From DASPMP01 sp035626995 (GTDB lineage Bacteria; Gemmatimonadota; Gemmatimonadetes; Gemmatimonadales; Gemmatimonadaceae): a DNA stretch of 7,151 bases. The position numbers and the translations under genes were made by a program. This document shows positions 5,941 to 7,151 of the stretch, piece after piece; position 1 is the stretch's first letter; the number at the start of each line of letters is the position of its first letter. The notes under the pieces are model-generated. The model was not told the origin of the DNA, did no database searches, and saw nothing but the letters and a program-made list of their open reading frames with translations. The stretch lies in NCBI GenBank assembly GCA_035626995.1, contig DASPMP010000015.1, positions 1 to 7,151 of the forward strand, given 5' to 3'.

Positions 5941-5969
5941 AATGTAACCTCTTTCGAGGTTATCGGCAA
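5941..5969 (-). promoter_or_regulatory. Sigma-70-like promoter with an operator-like inverted repeat in its spacer
   Basis: On the minus strand, TTGCCG (5969-5964) and TACATT (5946-5941) match 4 of 6 bases each of the -35 and -10 consensus and are exactly 17 bases apart. The expected start is near 5934, giving a leader of about 15 bases with GGAGG. A perfect inverted repeat TAACCTC-tttc-GAGGTTA (5945-5962) fills nearly the whole spacer and the first two bases of the -10 box. A protein bound there would control polymerase access, so this is a candidate operator for the 177-residue gene. Confidence 0.5.
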
Positions 5970-6138
5970 AGCGTCTCGATCGTCCGGATAAAACGGCCGA
6001 ATAAACGCCGTTTTTCGACGGCTTGCTTCCGCGCCCGACTATGGCCTAACTGCGCGTGGGATGGCATTTTGGGGCGCCGATGGCGGCATCAGTAGCCGAC
6101 GCGGCGTATCCCCCTCCTCAGATACTTCCCGCCCCGTC

Positions 6139-6151
6139 CTCCGCTTCGGAG
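6139..6151 (+). promoter_or_regulatory. Small hairpin over the mgtE ribosome binding site
   Basis: CTCCG (6139-6143) pairs perfectly with CGGAG (6147-6151) across a 3-base loop. The 3' arm contains the GGAG (6148-6151) that lies seven bases before the GTG start at 6159. Folding would lower mgtE translation. The stem is only 5 bp, so it may be weak or fortuitous. The rest of 5970-6138 shows no convincing promoter, and I do not recognise a magnesium riboswitch. Confidence 0.35.
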
Positions 6152-6158
6152 CCTCCAC

Positions 6159-7151
6159 GTGGACGTTACAGCCAAGAAGCCCGAAAACCCCTTCCAGCTC
6201 ACCCCCGTCAATCCCGATCACGTCGCCGCCGACGTCCAGCGCATGGGCAGCAAGGAAGCGGCACTGATCATCGATGGCCTGAGCGACAAGCTCGCGCTGG
6301 ACGTGCTGCAGCGGGTGAATCCCGCCGTGGTCGCCGGCATTCTCGAGGAACTCGACGAAGTCCGGAAGGCGCAGCTCTTCTCGAGCACCCCGTCCGCGCT
6401 GACGCAGCAGTGGACGCTGAACCAGACCTACGCCGATGATTCTATCGGCCGCCTCATGGAAGCGCCGAGCGCAGTGTTCCGCCCCACGGCCACCGTTGGT
6501 GAAGTGACGGAAGCGGTGCGCGATCTCGTGAAGAAGATCTTCGTCACCTACGTGTTCATCACCGACGAGACGAACAAGCTCCTCGGCATCGTCACCTTCC
6601 GCGACCTGCTGATGTCCGACGACCAGGCGACGATGGCGGAGGTCATGTTCAAGGATCCCTTCCGGCTGAATGCGCAGACGCCGTTGATGGACGCAATGAA
6701 GCTGGTGCTCAACCGGCACTATCCCGTCTACCCCGTGTGCGACGACGCCGGAAAGCTGCTTGGCCTCGTGCGCGGCCAGGCAATGTTCGAGGAGCAGGCG
6801 TACGAGATCAGCGCGCAGGCCGGTACGATGGTCGGTGTGCAGAAGGAGGAACGGTTGCTCACGCCCTGGCCGACGAGCCTCAAGTTCCGGCATCCATGGT
6901 TGCAGCTGAACCTTCTGACTGCATTCATCGCGGCCGCGGTGGTCGGCGTGTTCCAGGACACGCTCGACAACGTCGTGATCCTCGCGCTCTTCCTCCCCGT
7001 GCTCGCTGGCCAGTCCGGCAACACGGGATGTCAGGCCCTCGCGGTGACGCTGCGCGGCATGACCCTTGGCGAGCTGAAACCGGGCTCGGAGCGGCCGCTC
7101 GTGGCGAAGGAAGCGTTGCTCGGGTTGCTCAACGGAGCGCTCGTGGGGCTG
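6159..7151 (+). CDS. mgtE: Magnesium transporter MgtE, C-terminus cut by the window edge
   Basis: The first 331 residues of a protein whose family is usually about 450 long. MgtE is an inner-membrane homodimeric Mg2+ channel gated by its own cytoplasmic domains. Residues 20-98 are a short helical N-domain (HVAADVQRMGSKEAAL to LNQTYADDSIGRLM), somewhat shorter than the usual 100-130. Two CBS domains follow, about 100-155 (LLGIVTFRDLL) and 160-212 (LLGLVRGQAMF). Arg244-Leu250 (RHPWLQL) leads into the first membrane helix (about 249-268). The second helix and the family signature are ALFLPVLAGQSGNTGCQALAVTLRGM (276-301), where GGNAG is more usual. The pore aspartate of the last helices lies beyond the edge. 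GTG 6159 is the only start codon after the in-frame TAG at 6093, and GGAG sits at the right distance. Confidence 0.93.
   Translation, partial: MDVTAKKPENPFQLTPVNPDHVAADVQRMGSKEAALIIDGLSDKLALDVLQRVNPAVVAGILEELDEVRKAQLFSSTPSALTQQWTLNQTYADDSIGRLMEAPSAVFRPTATVGEVTEAVRDLVKKIFVTYVFITDETNKLLGIVTFRDLLMSDDQATMAEVMFKDPFRLNAQTPLMDAMKLVLNRHYPVYPVCDDAGKLLGLVRGQAMFEEQAYEISAQAGTMVGVQKEERLLTPWPTSLKFRHPWLQLNLLTAFIAAAVVGVFQDTLDNVVILALFLPVLAGQSGNTGCQALAVTLRGMTLGELKPGSERPLVAKEALLGLLNGALVGL

Noticed and set aside
5996..6030. GCCGT-N6-ACGGC hairpin and a TTGCTT box as an mgtE promoter or terminator
   Set aside because: The stem is only 5 bp, and no acceptable -10 box lies 16-18 bases from TTGCTT.
6039..6893. Open frame of 284 residues antisense to mgtE
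   Set aside because: The plus-strand frame encodes clear CBS domains and the MgtE signature; the antisense product is a His/Arg/Glu/Val-rich shadow typical of GC-rich DNA.

Overview
The window comes from a GC-rich, free-living bacterium. Codon use, several secreted proteins with simple AxA-type signal peptides, a close cspA-rpsU pair and a GTG-started MgtE transporter would fit Gemmatimonadota or another soil/sediment phylum such as Acidobacteriota. That assignment is inference: there is no rRNA or other firm marker here. No mobile element, tRNA, rRNA or CRISPR array was seen.

Layout. (1) 1-1002, minus: 334 N-terminal residues of a secreted metal-dependent amidohydrolase that runs off the left edge. 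(2) 1085-2384, minus: a PAS-PAS sensor histidine kinase broken into three reading frames. The N-terminal PAS is in one frame, the start of a second PAS (about 1979-2097) in another, and the rest of PAS 2 plus the whole kinase core in a third. Each step could be explained by one missing base, but about 60 residues also seem to be missing between the two PAS domains. (3) 2385-2454: a short divergent promoter region. (4) 2455-4650, plus: a complete 731-residue exported protein, a right-handed beta-helix followed by a C-terminal PA14 domain, of unknown substrate. (5) 4651-4849: the convergent gap, holding a hairpin built from 8-bp tandem units and a textbook intrinsic terminator for the minus-strand operon. 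(6) 4850-5260, minus: cspA (cold-shock protein) and rpsU (ribosomal protein S21), 6 bases apart. (7) 5261-5385: the cspA leader, with a strong hairpin followed by seven U's and a second pairing that can cover the cspA Shine-Dalgarno site. (8) 5386-5919, minus: a 177-residue protein I do not recognise, with a convincing promoter whose spacer is filled by an inverted repeat. (9) 6159-7151, plus: the first 331 residues of an MgtE magnesium transporter, running off the right edge.

How the genes relate: most look like independent units. The only clear operon is cspA-rpsU, two RNA-binding translation-related proteins sharing a leader and a terminator. I do not see a new multi-gene system. The most original signals are regulatory (the cspA leader RNA and the operator-like repeat before the 177-residue gene), followed by the state of the kinase gene.
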